Shown piece by piece: positions 50,202 to 58,371 of a DNA stretch of 64,000 nt. Source of the DNA: Jiangella alba (lineage in GTDB: Bacteria; Actinomycetota; Actinomycetes; Jiangellales; Jiangellaceae); contig NZ_FNUC01000004.1 of assembly GCF_900106035.1 (NCBI RefSeq), positions 3,571,722 through 3,635,721 on the forward strand, read 5' to 3'. The notes beneath the pieces were generated by a model. It was not told the origin of the DNA. It ran no database searches and was given only the letters and a program-made list of their open reading frames with translations. Each line of letters starts with the position of its first letter. Position 1 is the stretch's first letter. Both the position numbers and the translations under genes were made by a program.

Positions 50202-51347
50202 TCAGTCCCAGGCCGCGAGGTCGCGGTCCGGCGCGAACGGCTTCAGGTCGAATGTCGTCGACCCGTCCAGCAGCAGCTCGGTGCCGGCCTCGCCGAAGGC
50301 GGGCGCGTACTTGAAGCCCAGCCCGGAGAACCCGCCGAGCAGCACGACCCGGTCGGTCCCGGCGGCGAAGCCCGCGATGGGCCGGTTGTCCGACGTGTAG
50401 CCGTCCATGTGGGCCGAGACGCGGACGGGGTCGGGGTGCAGGCCCGGCAGGCAGCGCGCGACGATGGCGTCGAGCGTCCTGACCTCGTCGATGCCGACGG
50501 TCCGCTCGAGCAGGTCGGGGTCGGGGACGACCTGCTTGAACGGCCCCGTCGGGCCGACCTTGACCGTCGCGCCGTCCAGGCTCGGGAAGGCGTAGAAGCC
50601 GTCGTCCTCGGGCCGCAACGCGATGGGGAACCGCTCGGGCGTGTACGCGGCCGGGTCGTCGGCGGCGTACCAGACCAGGATGGGCCGGCGGACCTGGATC
50701 TTCCCGGCCAGCTCGGGGGCGAGGCGGTCCACCCACGGCCCGCCGGCCACGATGACCCGGCCGTAGCGGAACGTCCGGTCCTCGGTCACGACGCTGACGC
50801 CGTCGGCGTCGATCTCGACCCGCAGCACCGGCGTGTAGGTGTGGACGACGGCGCCGAGCTCCTGCGCCCGCTGGGCCGCCGAGAGGACCGCCAGCTCGGG
50901 CCGCAGGTAGCCGGCGTTGGGGTCGAGGATGCCGATGTCGCCCGGCCACACCCGGTGCTGCGGGTAGCGCGCGGCGATCTGTTCGGTGTCGAGGAGTTCG
51001 TGCTCGAGTCCGTAGGCGCGGACGGACTCGAGGACGTTGACGATGTGCGCCGCGCTCGCCGGGCCGAGCACCAACTCGCCGTTGAGGCGCAGCAGCTCGC
51101 GGCCGGTCTGCGCCTCCAGCTCGCGCCACAGCGTCAGGGCGGCCGCGCCGAACGGCACGTAGACGGGCTCGCGCGGGCTGGTGCTGCGGAACATGCGGGT
51201 CTCGCCGCCCATCGCGCTGCGGTCGTGCGGCACACCGAACTGGTCGAAGCCGTGGACGGCGACGCCCCGGCCGGCCAGGCGCCACAGCGCCATGCTGCCG
51301 ATCGACCCGACGCCGATGACCGCCGCTTCCGCGTCGTGCTGGCTCAT
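50202..51347 (-). CDS. FAD-dependent amine oxidase, sarcosine oxidase/SolA-like
   Basis: A 381-residue flavoprotein of the DAO family nearest monomeric sarcosine oxidase and N-methyltryptophan oxidase. The FAD-binding start is AAVIGVGSIGSMALWRLAGR; further motifs are SAMGGETRMFRST, IVAGGPWVDRLAP and LLGGFSGLGFKYAPAFGE. Relatives attach FAD covalently to a Cys in a CxYT motif; here the region reads SAHMDGYTSDN with no Cys, so FAD is probably non-covalent. It would oxidise a secondary or primary amine to an imine, releasing an aldehyde for the adjacent dehydrogenase. Start overlaps the aldehyde dehydrogenase stop (ATGA). Confidence 0.87.
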   Translation of the reverse strand: MSQHDAEAAVIGVGSIGSMALWRLAGRGVAVHGFDQFGVPHDRSAMGGETRMFRSTSPREPVYVPFGAAALTLWRELEAQTGRELLRLNGELVLGPASAAHIVNVLESVRAYGLEHELLDTEQIAARYPQHRVWPGDIGILDPNAGYLRPELAVLSAAQRAQELGAVVHTYTPVLRVEIDADGVSVVTEDRTFRYGRVIVAGGPWVDRLAPELAGKIQVRRPILVWYAADDPAAYTPERFPIALRPEDDGFYAFPSLDGATVKVGPTGPFKQVVPDPDLLERTVGIDEVRTLDAIVARCLPGLHPDPVRVSAHMDGYTSDNRPIAGFAAGTDRVVLLGGFSGLGFKYAPAFGEAGTELLLDGSTTFDLKPFAPDRDLAAWD

Positions 51348-52894
51348 GCGCGATCGTCCTCCTGGGTGATGGGGTGGTGCGGCGGTGGTGCCGCCGCCTC
51401 GACGTTCCCGATCGAGACGTACACGGGGTCGAGGAACTCCTCGATGCCGGCGCTGCCGCCCTCGCGGCCGAACCCGCTGCCCTTGACGCCGCCGAACGGG
51501 CCCTCGGTCGTCGACACGATGCCGTCGTTGAGCCCGATGATGCCGAACTCCAGCCGGTCGACGAGCCGGAACGCCCGGCCGACGTCGTTGGTGTAGCAGT
51601 AGGCGGCCAGCCCGAACTCGGTCGCGTTGGCGCGGGCGACCACCTCGTCCTCGGTCCGGAACGTCATGATCGGGGTGACCGGCCCGAAGGTCTCCTCGCG
51701 CGCGATCAGCATGGTGTCGTCGACGCCGCGCAGCAGCACCGGGCGGAAGAAGTGACCGGCCGTCCCGGGCACCGGGCCGCCGTCGAGGACGACGGTGGCG
51801 CCTGCGGCCACGGCGTCGGCCACGTGCGCGCCGGCCTTCGCGACGGCGCGGGCGTCGACGAGCGGGCCGATCTCGACGCCGTCGTCCAGGCCGTTGCCGA
51901 CGCGCATCGCCGCCAGCCGCGCGCGCAGCGCCTCCTGGAACTCGTCGGCGACGTCCTCGTGCACGTACAGCCGGTTGGCGCAGACGCAGGTCTGGCCCAT
52001 GTTGCGCATCTTCGAGGCGAGCGCCCCGTCGACCGCCGCGGACAGGTCGGCATCGGCGAACACGATGAACGGCGCGTGCCCGCCGAGCTCCATCGTCACC
52101 CGCTTCACCGTCGCCGCGGCCTGGCGCATGAGCAGCTCGCCCACCGGGCGGGAGCCGGTGAACGAGAGCACCCGCACCCGGAAGTCGTCCATCAGGGGTG
52201 CGGTGACGGCGGCCGGGTCGGCGCCGGTGACCACGGAGACCACGCCGGGCGGGAACCCGCACTCCTCGATGATCCGGGCCAGCGCGAGCGCGGTCAGCGG
52301 GGTGACCTCGGACGGCTTGACGATCATCGGGCAGCCGGCCGCGAGCGCCGCCGCGAGTTTGCGCGCGGCGGCCGCCGCCGGGAAGTTCCAGGGCGTGATC
52401 GCCGCGGCGATGCCGGTCGGCCGGCGGGTGACGAGGATGCGCTTGGTCCGGCTCGGCGCGGGCACGACGCCGCCCTGGACCCGCCGCGACTCCTCGGCGA
52501 ACCAGTCGAAGAAGGACGCCGAGTAGAGCACCTCGCCGCGGCTCTCGGCCAGCGGTTTGCCCTGTTCGAGGGTGATGAGGCGGGCGAGGCGCTCGGTGTC
52601 GGCGCGCAGCCGCTGGGCCACCGCGCGCAGCAGCGCGGACCGCTCCAGGGCGGTGGTCGCCGCCCATCCCGGCCGGGCCCGCTCCGCCGCCTCGACGGCC
52701 GCGCGGGTCTCCGCCGGGCCGCCGTCTGGCAGTTCGGCGAGGGTGCGGCCGGTGGCCGGGTCGGTGACGGGGAACGTGCGGCCGGACGCGGCGCGGCCGA
52801 TCCAGGCGCCGCCGACGAACAGGCCGGCGCGGGCGCCGATCAGCCGGTCGACGTCGTCGTCGACGCGGGGTCCGGCGGTGCTCGTGTCGGTCAT
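51344..52894 (-). CDS. Aldehyde dehydrogenase, succinate-semialdehyde (GabD) type
   Basis: A 516-residue NAD(P)-dependent aldehyde dehydrogenase. Motifs: AAITPWNFPAAAAARKLAAA (cofactor-binding), FTGSRPVGELLM, catalytic Glu in VTMELGGHAP and catalytic Cys in NMGQTCVCANR. The closest general match is the GabD/SSADH group (ATEFGLAAYCYTND, GGVKGSGFGREGG). It oxidises an aldehyde, presumably formed by the amine oxidase encoded next, to a carboxylate. Four-base overlaps link it to both neighbours. Confidence 0.9.
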   Translation of the reverse strand: MTDTSTAGPRVDDDVDRLIGARAGLFVGGAWIGRAASGRTFPVTDPATGRTLAELPDGGPAETRAAVEAAERARPGWAATTALERSALLRAVAQRLRADTERLARLITLEQGKPLAESRGEVLYSASFFDWFAEESRRVQGGVVPAPSRTKRILVTRRPTGIAAAITPWNFPAAAAARKLAAALAAGCPMIVKPSEVTPLTALALARIIEECGFPPGVVSVVTGADPAAVTAPLMDDFRVRVLSFTGSRPVGELLMRQAAATVKRVTMELGGHAPFIVFADADLSAAVDGALASKMRNMGQTCVCANRLYVHEDVADEFQEALRARLAAMRVGNGLDDGVEIGPLVDARAVAKAGAHVADAVAAGATVVLDGGPVPGTAGHFFRPVLLRGVDDTMLIAREETFGPVTPIMTFRTEDEVVARANATEFGLAAYCYTNDVGRAFRLVDRLEFGIIGLNDGIVSTTEGPFGGVKGSGFGREGGSAGIEEFLDPVYVSIGNVEAAAPPPHHPITQEDDRA

Positions 52895-53913
52895 GCCGTG
52901 GTCCTCTCGGTCGGTGTGGTGGTCGCGTGGTGACAGGCCACCTGGTGCGCCGCCCCGGCCAGCGCGGGCGCGCCGGCCGTGCAGTCGGTGCCGTCGGCGA
53001 GCGGGCAGCGCGGGTGGAACGGGCAGCCGGCCGGCCGGAGCGCCGGTGACGGCGGCGCACCGGTGAGCACGACCCGCGGCCGGCGGGTCCGGGGATCGAG
53101 GTTCGGGACGGCCGCGAGCAGCAGCCGGGTGTAGGGGTGCACGGGCCGGCCGAGGACGTCGGCGGCCGGTCCGAACTCCACCAGGCGGCCGAGGTACATG
53201 ATGCCGACGGTGTCACAGACGCTGGCCAGCAGCTTGAGGTCGTGCGAGATCAGCACGACCGCCATGCCGAGGTCGTCGGCGAGCCGGCGCAGCAGCGAGG
53301 TGATCCCGACGGCGGTGGTCGGGTCCAGCATCGACACCGGCTCGTCCGCCACCAGCACGCGCGGGCGCACCACCAGCGCGCGGGCGATCGACACGCGCTG
53401 CCGCTCGCCACCGGACAGCGAGGCCGGGCGGCGGCTCAGGTAGCGCTCCGGAGGCGTGAGCTCGGCCCGCTCCAGCGCGTCGACGACCCGGCCGGCGATC
53501 TCGTCCTTGCGGCACAGCTTCATCGAGACCAGCGGTTCCGCGACCGTGGCGAAGATGCTGAACTGCGGGTTCAGCGAGTCGAACGGGTCCTGGAAGACCA
53601 ACTGGATGTCCGGGCGCACCGTCCGCCACTGCGGGTGCGACAGGCGGGTCACCTCGCGCCCGGCCACCTCGATCCGACCGCTCGCGACCCGCACCAGGCC
53701 GCACAGCGCGCCGGCGACGGTGCTCTTGCCGCACCCGCTCTCGCCGCCGATGCCGACGATCTCGCCCGGCCGCACCGCGAAGCTGACGTCCTCGACGGCG
53801 GTGATGGTGCGGTCGCGCAGCAGCGCGGACAGACCGCGGGCCGTGCCGTAGTCGACCCGTACCGCGCGGACGTCGACGGCGGGCGGGTCGAGGGTCGTGG
53901 TCGTCTCGCTCAT
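52891..53913 (-). CDS. ABC transporter ATPase, DppF/OppF type
   Basis: A 340-residue ATPase with Walker A GESGCGKST, Q-loop VFQDPFDSLNP, signature LSGGERQR, Walker B VLVADEPVSMLD and H-loop LISHDL, all canonical. The C-terminal domain has the four-cysteine oligopeptide-ATPase motif (CPFHPRC, DCT, ACH). Unlike the pair at 33713-35527, nothing is degenerate. ATGA overlaps with both neighbours. Confidence 0.92.
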   Translation of the reverse strand: MSETTTTLDPPAVDVRAVRVDYGTARGLSALLRDRTITAVEDVSFAVRPGEIVGIGGESGCGKSTVAGALCGLVRVASGRIEVAGREVTRLSHPQWRTVRPDIQLVFQDPFDSLNPQFSIFATVAEPLVSMKLCRKDEIAGRVVDALERAELTPPERYLSRRPASLSGGERQRVSIARALVVRPRVLVADEPVSMLDPTTAVGITSLLRRLADDLGMAVVLISHDLKLLASVCDTVGIMYLGRLVEFGPAADVLGRPVHPYTRLLLAAVPNLDPRTRRPRVVLTGAPPSPALRPAGCPFHPRCPLADGTDCTAGAPALAGAAHQVACHHATTTPTERTTA

Positions 53914-54737
53914 CTGCCGGTCCTCCTGCCGTCCGCCGGCACCAGGGCGCCGGCGCGGTCATGGTCGTTGTCGCGGTGCTCGACGGCGGCGATCAGGCGC
54001 GCCGTGTACTCGTCGCGGGGGCGCAGGATGACGTCCTCGACGGTCCCGGTCTCGACCATCCGCCCCTCGCGCATGACCACGATGCGGTCGCACAGCTCGG
54101 CGACGACGCCGAGGTCGTGGGTCACGAGGACGACGGCGAGACCGTGCCGCCGCTGGACGGTCTCCAGCGCGCCCAGCACCTGGTCCTGGACGACGACGTC
54201 CAGGCCGGTGGTGGGCTCGTCGGCGATGAGCAGGCTCGGTTGCAGGATGGTCGCCATCGCGATCATCGCCCGTTGCCGCATGCCGCCGCTGAACTGGTGC
54301 GGGTAGGAGGAGCCGCGGGCGGGGTCGATGCCGACCTCGGCCAGCGCGTCCCGGGCCAGCCCGCGGGCGTGCTTGCGCGAGCAGCGCCGGTGGATCCGGA
54401 TGACCTCGACGAACTGGCTCTCGACAGTGCGGACGGGGTCGAGCGAGTTCATCGCGGACTGGGGGACCAGCGCGACGTCGCGCCACCTGATGCCGCGCAG
54501 ATCGCGGCGGGGCAGGCCGAGCAGGTCGCGGTCCTGGAACCGGACCCGTCCGGCCACCGACGTGCCGGCGGGGAGCAGCCGCAGCAGGGCGTGCACCGTC
54601 GTGCTCTTCCCGCACCCGGACTCGCCGACGAGTCCGAGCGTCTCGCCGGGCTCCACCCGCAACGACAGGTCGCGGACCGACGGCGCCCCGGCGCCGGCGT
54701 AGGTCACGGTGAGGTCGTCCACCTCGAGCAGGGACAT
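53910..54737 (-). CDS. ABC transporter ATPase, DppD/OppD type
   Basis: A 275-residue ATPase with Walker A GESGCGKST, Q-loop VPQSAMNSLDP, signature FSGGMRQR, Walker B LLIADEPTTGLD and H-loop VTHDLGVV. It is shorter than OppD and lacks the C-terminal cysteine extension. Its ATG shares one base with the permease stop codon. Confidence 0.92.
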   Translation of the reverse strand: MSLLEVDDLTVTYAGAGAPSVRDLSLRVEPGETLGLVGESGCGKSTTVHALLRLLPAGTSVAGRVRFQDRDLLGLPRRDLRGIRWRDVALVPQSAMNSLDPVRTVESQFVEVIRIHRRCSRKHARGLARDALAEVGIDPARGSSYPHQFSGGMRQRAMIAMATILQPSLLIADEPTTGLDVVVQDQVLGALETVQRRHGLAVVLVTHDLGVVAELCDRIVVMREGRMVETGTVEDVILRPRDEYTARLIAAVEHRDNDHDRAGALVPADGRRTGR

Positions 54738-55654
54738 CAGCGCTGCGCTCCTTCCACGGCCAGCACTCGTTCGTAGGCGTCGCTGAGCAGCGAGACGGCG
54801 ACCACGAACAGCATGATCATCAGACCGGGGAACAGCGGCCACCACCACGCCTCCCGGACCTGCTGCGAGCTGAACGCGTCGAACATGATCGTCCCGAGCG
54901 ACAGCGCGTCCCTCGGCGCGAAGCCCAGGAAGCTCAGCGTCGCCTCGGCGATGACCGCCTCGGCCGTCAGCAGCATCCCGTAGAGCAGTGCGTAGGGGAG
55001 CACGTTCGGGCCGATCTGCCGGTAGAGGATGCGCCGTCGGGTCGCGCCGCCGCAGGTGGCGGCCTTCACGAAGCCGAGCTCCTTGAGCACGAGCACCTGG
55101 GCGCGCACGACCCGGGCCGGCATCCGCCAGAACACCATCGCGATGGCGACGACCAGGACGACGTCGCTGCGGCCGAGCGTCCCGATCAGCACGATGGCCA
55201 GCGGCACGAACGGCAGCGCGAGGGCGGCGTCGTTCAGGCGCATGAGCGACTGCTCGACCCACCCGCCGGCGAACCCCGCGATCAGCCCGATGTTGGTGCC
55301 GATCACCACGGCCACGACCGCGGCGACGACGCCCACCTGCAGCGTCCGCCGCGTCCCCCAGATCGCCTGGCTGAGCAGGTCGCGGCCGTAGATGGAGGTG
55401 CCGAACGGGTGCTCCCACGACGGGGGCCGCAGCCGCAGCAGCTCGCCGTCGGGCCCCGTCAGACGCTGCCACGGGTGGTACGGCGCGATCCACGGCGCCA
55501 GCAGCGCCACCAGCACGAAGAGGAGCACGATCAGCAGGCCGACGCGGGCGCGGCGGTCGCGCCAGGCGCGCGACCACTGGCTCGGCGGCCGGACGAGCGC
55601 GGGGTCGCCGGCGGCGGGCGGGGCCGGCGCTTCGAGGTCTGCCGAGGTCGTCAT
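54737..55654 (-). CDS. ABC transporter permease, DppC type
   Basis: A 305-residue permease with VGLLIVLLFVLVALLAPWIA as first span, the GTSIYGRDLLSQAIWGTRRT motif of DppC proteins and the EAA loop FVKAATCGGATRRRILYRQI. About six spans. Cytoplasmic N-terminal extension is proline/alanine-rich. Start overlaps the DppB-type stop by four bases. Confidence 0.92.
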   Translation of the reverse strand: MTTSADLEAPAPPAAGDPALVRPPSQWSRAWRDRRARVGLLIVLLFVLVALLAPWIAPYHPWQRLTGPDGELLRLRPPSWEHPFGTSIYGRDLLSQAIWGTRRTLQVGVVAAVVAVVIGTNIGLIAGFAGGWVEQSLMRLNDAALALPFVPLAIVLIGTLGRSDVVLVVAIAMVFWRMPARVVRAQVLVLKELGFVKAATCGGATRRRILYRQIGPNVLPYALLYGMLLTAEAVIAEATLSFLGFAPRDALSLGTIMFDAFSSQQVREAWWWPLFPGLMIMLFVVAVSLLSDAYERVLAVEGAQR

Positions 55655-56628
55655 GCCAGCCTCACTCGCGGGTCGAGGTACGCGTAGGCGATGTCGGCCA
55701 GGACGCCGACGACGATCACCACGGTCGCGGTCAGCAGGAACGCCCCCTGCAGGACCGGGTAGTCGAACGCGTCGACCGAGGCGACCATCTCGCGGCCCAT
55801 GCCGGGCCAGGAGAAGACGTTCTCGACGACGACCTGCCCGCCGATGAGGAAGCCGATCATCGACGGCAGCAGGCTCACGACCGGCAGCAACGCGTTGCGG
55901 GCGGCGTGCCGGTACAGGATCCGCGGCCGGGACATCCCGGTGGCCTCCAGCACCCGCACGAAGTCCTGGCGCATGACGTCGAGCATCGCCGTGCGCATCG
56001 TGAGCAGCGGCCAGATCATGATCAGCGACACCGTCACGCCCAGCGGGAGCGCGAGCCGGTGCAGGAACTCCCACGACAGCACCCGGTCGGCGAAGCCGGC
56101 CCCGCTGCCCACGCTGGGGTCGGTCATCCCGCCCGACGGGAACCACCCGAGCGTGTAGCTGAACGCGATGAGCACCAGCGTCGCCACCCAGAACAGCGGG
56201 GCCGCCCGCAGCAGCAGGGCGAACCGGGTGATGACGGTGTCGACCAGCCGGCCACGGTAGGCGCCGGCCAGCACGCCGAGCGCGATCCCGATCGCGCCGC
56301 CGACCAGCAGCGCCGGCAGCAGCAGGAGCAGGGTGTTCTGCAGCTTCTCGCCGAGCACGTCGGTGACCGGCGCACGGTACTGGAACGACATGCCCAGGTC
56401 ACCGGTCACCGAGTTGCGCAGGAACGTGAGGTACTGGACGGCGACCGGCTGGTCCAGACCGTACGACTCGCGCAGGGTCTGCTGCACGCTCGCGTCGAGG
56501 TCGGGCCCGATCATCACCTGGTCGGGCGAGCCGGCCGCGCGGATGAGGAAGAACGTCAGGGTCACGACGCCCAGGACGGTGGCGACCATGAAGCCCAGGC
56601 GTTTCAGGACGTAGCTGACCAACGGCAT
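55651..56628 (-). CDS. ABC transporter permease, DppB type
   Basis: A 325-residue permease starting MPLVSYVLKRLGFMVATVLG, with IRAAGSPDQVMIGPDLDASV as first periplasmic loop, and the EAA region RVLEATGMSRPRILYRHAAR. About six spans. GAGGAGG lies seven bases before the ATG. It follows the binding-protein gene by 31 bases. Confidence 0.92.
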   Translation of the reverse strand: MPLVSYVLKRLGFMVATVLGVVTLTFFLIRAAGSPDQVMIGPDLDASVQQTLRESYGLDQPVAVQYLTFLRNSVTGDLGMSFQYRAPVTDVLGEKLQNTLLLLLPALLVGGAIGIALGVLAGAYRGRLVDTVITRFALLLRAAPLFWVATLVLIAFSYTLGWFPSGGMTDPSVGSGAGFADRVLSWEFLHRLALPLGVTVSLIMIWPLLTMRTAMLDVMRQDFVRVLEATGMSRPRILYRHAARNALLPVVSLLPSMIGFLIGGQVVVENVFSWPGMGREMVASVDAFDYPVLQGAFLLTATVVIVVGVLADIAYAYLDPRVRLA

Positions 56629-56659
56629 GGGTGGCCTCCTCAGGCCGGTCGTGGCGGGC

Positions 56660-58330
56660 TCAGCGGCCGCCGGCGCCGGGCGGGTAGTAGAGGGTGTCGC
56701 CGTCGAACACGTAGCCGGCGGCCTCCAGTTCGGCGCGGGCCGCGTCCGGGTCGAACGGCTGTGGCGTCACGTCGGGGTCGCCCCAGCGCACGCTCGGCGC
56801 GATGACCGAGCCGGCCGGCTGCGCCGAGCCCTCGTAGACGATGTCGATGATGTCCTGCGACGGCAGCGCCAGCGTGAGGGCGCGGCGCATGGCGACGTCG
56901 TCGAACGGCGGCTTGCGCATGTTGTAGTGCACGCCGATCCAGCCGTAGCCGGGCCGTTCGATCAGTCCGACCGACGAGCTGCCGTCGAACCGGCCGGCCT
57001 GCGACGTCGTCAGCGGGACGCTGACCAGGTCGGCGTCGCCGGTCTCCAGCGCGCCGATCATCGCGTCGCGGTTGCCGTAGACGGCCAGCACGACGCCGTC
57101 GGCGCGCGGGGCCCGGAAGTGGTCCGCGTTCGCCGTGAGCCGCAGCGCGGAGTCGCGGCGGAACGACTCGAAGGCGAACGGCCCGGAGCCGATCGGCGCC
57201 GCGTTGTCGTAGCCGAGCGGGTCGGTGATCGGCTCCCACACGTGCCGCGGCAGGATCGGCACGGTGCTCAGCACGACGGACTCGAAGGCGGCGCTCTGCT
57301 CGGCCAGCTGGAACACCACCGTGTCGCCGTCGACCTGCACCGACTCCAGCTGCGCCAGCCGGGCCGCGTAGGCCGGCGCCGCGTGCTGGACCAGGTAGTC
57401 GAAGGTGAACTTCACGTCGGCCGCGGTGACGGGCGTGCCGTCGTGGAACAACATCCCCTCGCGCAGCCGCGCCCGCACCGTCGCGCCGTCCGTCTCGACC
57501 GACTCCGCCGCCCACGGCTGCGGCCCGCCGTCCGGGCCGATGCGGACCAGGGTGTCGTAGAGGTACGAGACCGGCAGCTTGTCGCCGACGTCGGTGGCCG
57601 CGACCGGGTTCAGCGTCGTGGCGCCGGCGATCACCGCGACGACCAGCGTCCGGCGCTCGCCGGTGGGCTCCATCTCGAGCAGGCTCCAGAGGTTGTAGGC
57701 GGGCGCCTCCGCCGCGTCGACCGCGTCGCTCCAGTCCCGGGCGTTGTACGGCCCGACGTTCGTCGGGTGGAGGACGAGCCCGATCGGCACGTCCGCGGCG
57801 AGCTTCGCCTGCGCCCGGTCGACCAGCTCGCCGCGCTCGGCATCGTCGGCCGCGGCCAGTTGGTCCTCGTAGAGCTGGTCGAACTCCGGGTCCTGGTAGC
57901 CGGACAGGTTGCTGCCGTCGGCGCCGGCGTTCCCGGAGTAGAACCGGCTGAGGAAGTCGTTGGGGTCGAGCCGGTCGACGTTCATGACGTACTCGATGAG
58001 GTACGTGTCGAACTCCTTGGACGTGAACGCGCGCCGCGTCATCTCGTCCGGCGAGTAGGTGGCCAGCTCGACCGGGATGCCGGCCTCCGACCATGCCTCG
58101 GCGATCAGCCGGCCGACCTCGAACCGTTGCGGGTTGTCGGCCGTCGTCGTGGTGATCAGCTCGAACGGCTCGACGGGGACGAGGTCGGCGACGTCGGCGT
58201 CCTGGCCGTCGCCGCCGGAACCGCTCTCCAGCGGCGGCGGGGCGGTCGAGCACGAGACGGCGACGACCGCGGCGAGCACCAGCGCGGCGCTGCCGAGCGC
58301 CAGGCGTGTTGGGTTGGAGCGAGGCGTCAT
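56660..58330 (-). CDS. ABC transporter binding lipoprotein, family 5, apparently circularly permuted
   Basis: A 556-residue exported lipoprotein with lipobox AVSC (Cys27). All segments of an oligopeptide-type binding protein are present but in a rotated order. Residues about 54-220 match what is normally the C-terminal third: NPQRFEVGRLIAEAWSEAGI (66-85), SGYQDPEFDQLYEDQLAAAD (143-162) and LAADVPIGLVLHPTNVGPYN (177-196). Residues about 227-556 then match the usual N-terminal two thirds: RRTLVVAVIAGATTLNP, FHDGTPVTAADVKFTFDYL and finally DPDAARAELEAAGYVFDGD, after which a normal protein would continue into the segment found here at residue 54. The usual N- and C-terminal ends are joined by WSLLEMEPTGERRTLVVA. 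The canonical order is seen in the protein at 30157. Ligand unknown; it serves the DppBCDF-type genes downstream. Confidence 0.85.
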   Translation of the reverse strand: MTPRSNPTRLALGSAALVLAAVVAVSCSTAPPPLESGSGGDGQDADVADLVPVEPFELITTTTADNPQRFEVGRLIAEAWSEAGIPVELATYSPDEMTRRAFTSKEFDTYLIEYVMNVDRLDPNDFLSRFYSGNAGADGSNLSGYQDPEFDQLYEDQLAAADDAERGELVDRAQAKLAADVPIGLVLHPTNVGPYNARDWSDAVDAAEAPAYNLWSLLEMEPTGERRTLVVAVIAGATTLNPVAATDVGDKLPVSYLYDTLVRIGPDGGPQPWAAESVETDGATVRARLREGMLFHDGTPVTAADVKFTFDYLVQHAAPAYAARLAQLESVQVDGDTVVFQLAEQSAAFESVVLSTVPILPRHVWEPITDPLGYDNAAPIGSGPFAFESFRRDSALRLTANADHFRAPRADGVVLAVYGNRDAMIGALETGDADLVSVPLTTSQAGRFDGSSSVGLIERPGYGWIGVHYNMRKPPFDDVAMRRALTLALPSQDIIDIVYEGSAQPAGSVIAPSVRWGDPDVTPQPFDPDAARAELEAAGYVFDGDTLYYPPGAGGR

Positions 58331-58348
58331 CTGGGCCTCCTTGCTTCG

Positions 58349-58367
58349 CGGGACGCCGGGCGTCCCG
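58349..58367 (-). other. Intergenic hairpin between lyase and binding-protein genes
   Basis: CGGGACGC and GCGTCCCG form a perfect eight-base stem with a three-base loop, five bases after the lyase stop codon and about 20 bases before the binding-protein start. There is no T tract. It may stabilise the binding-protein message or partly terminate transcription, setting the ratio of enzyme to transporter. Confidence 0.4.
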
Positions 58368-58371
58368 GTGA

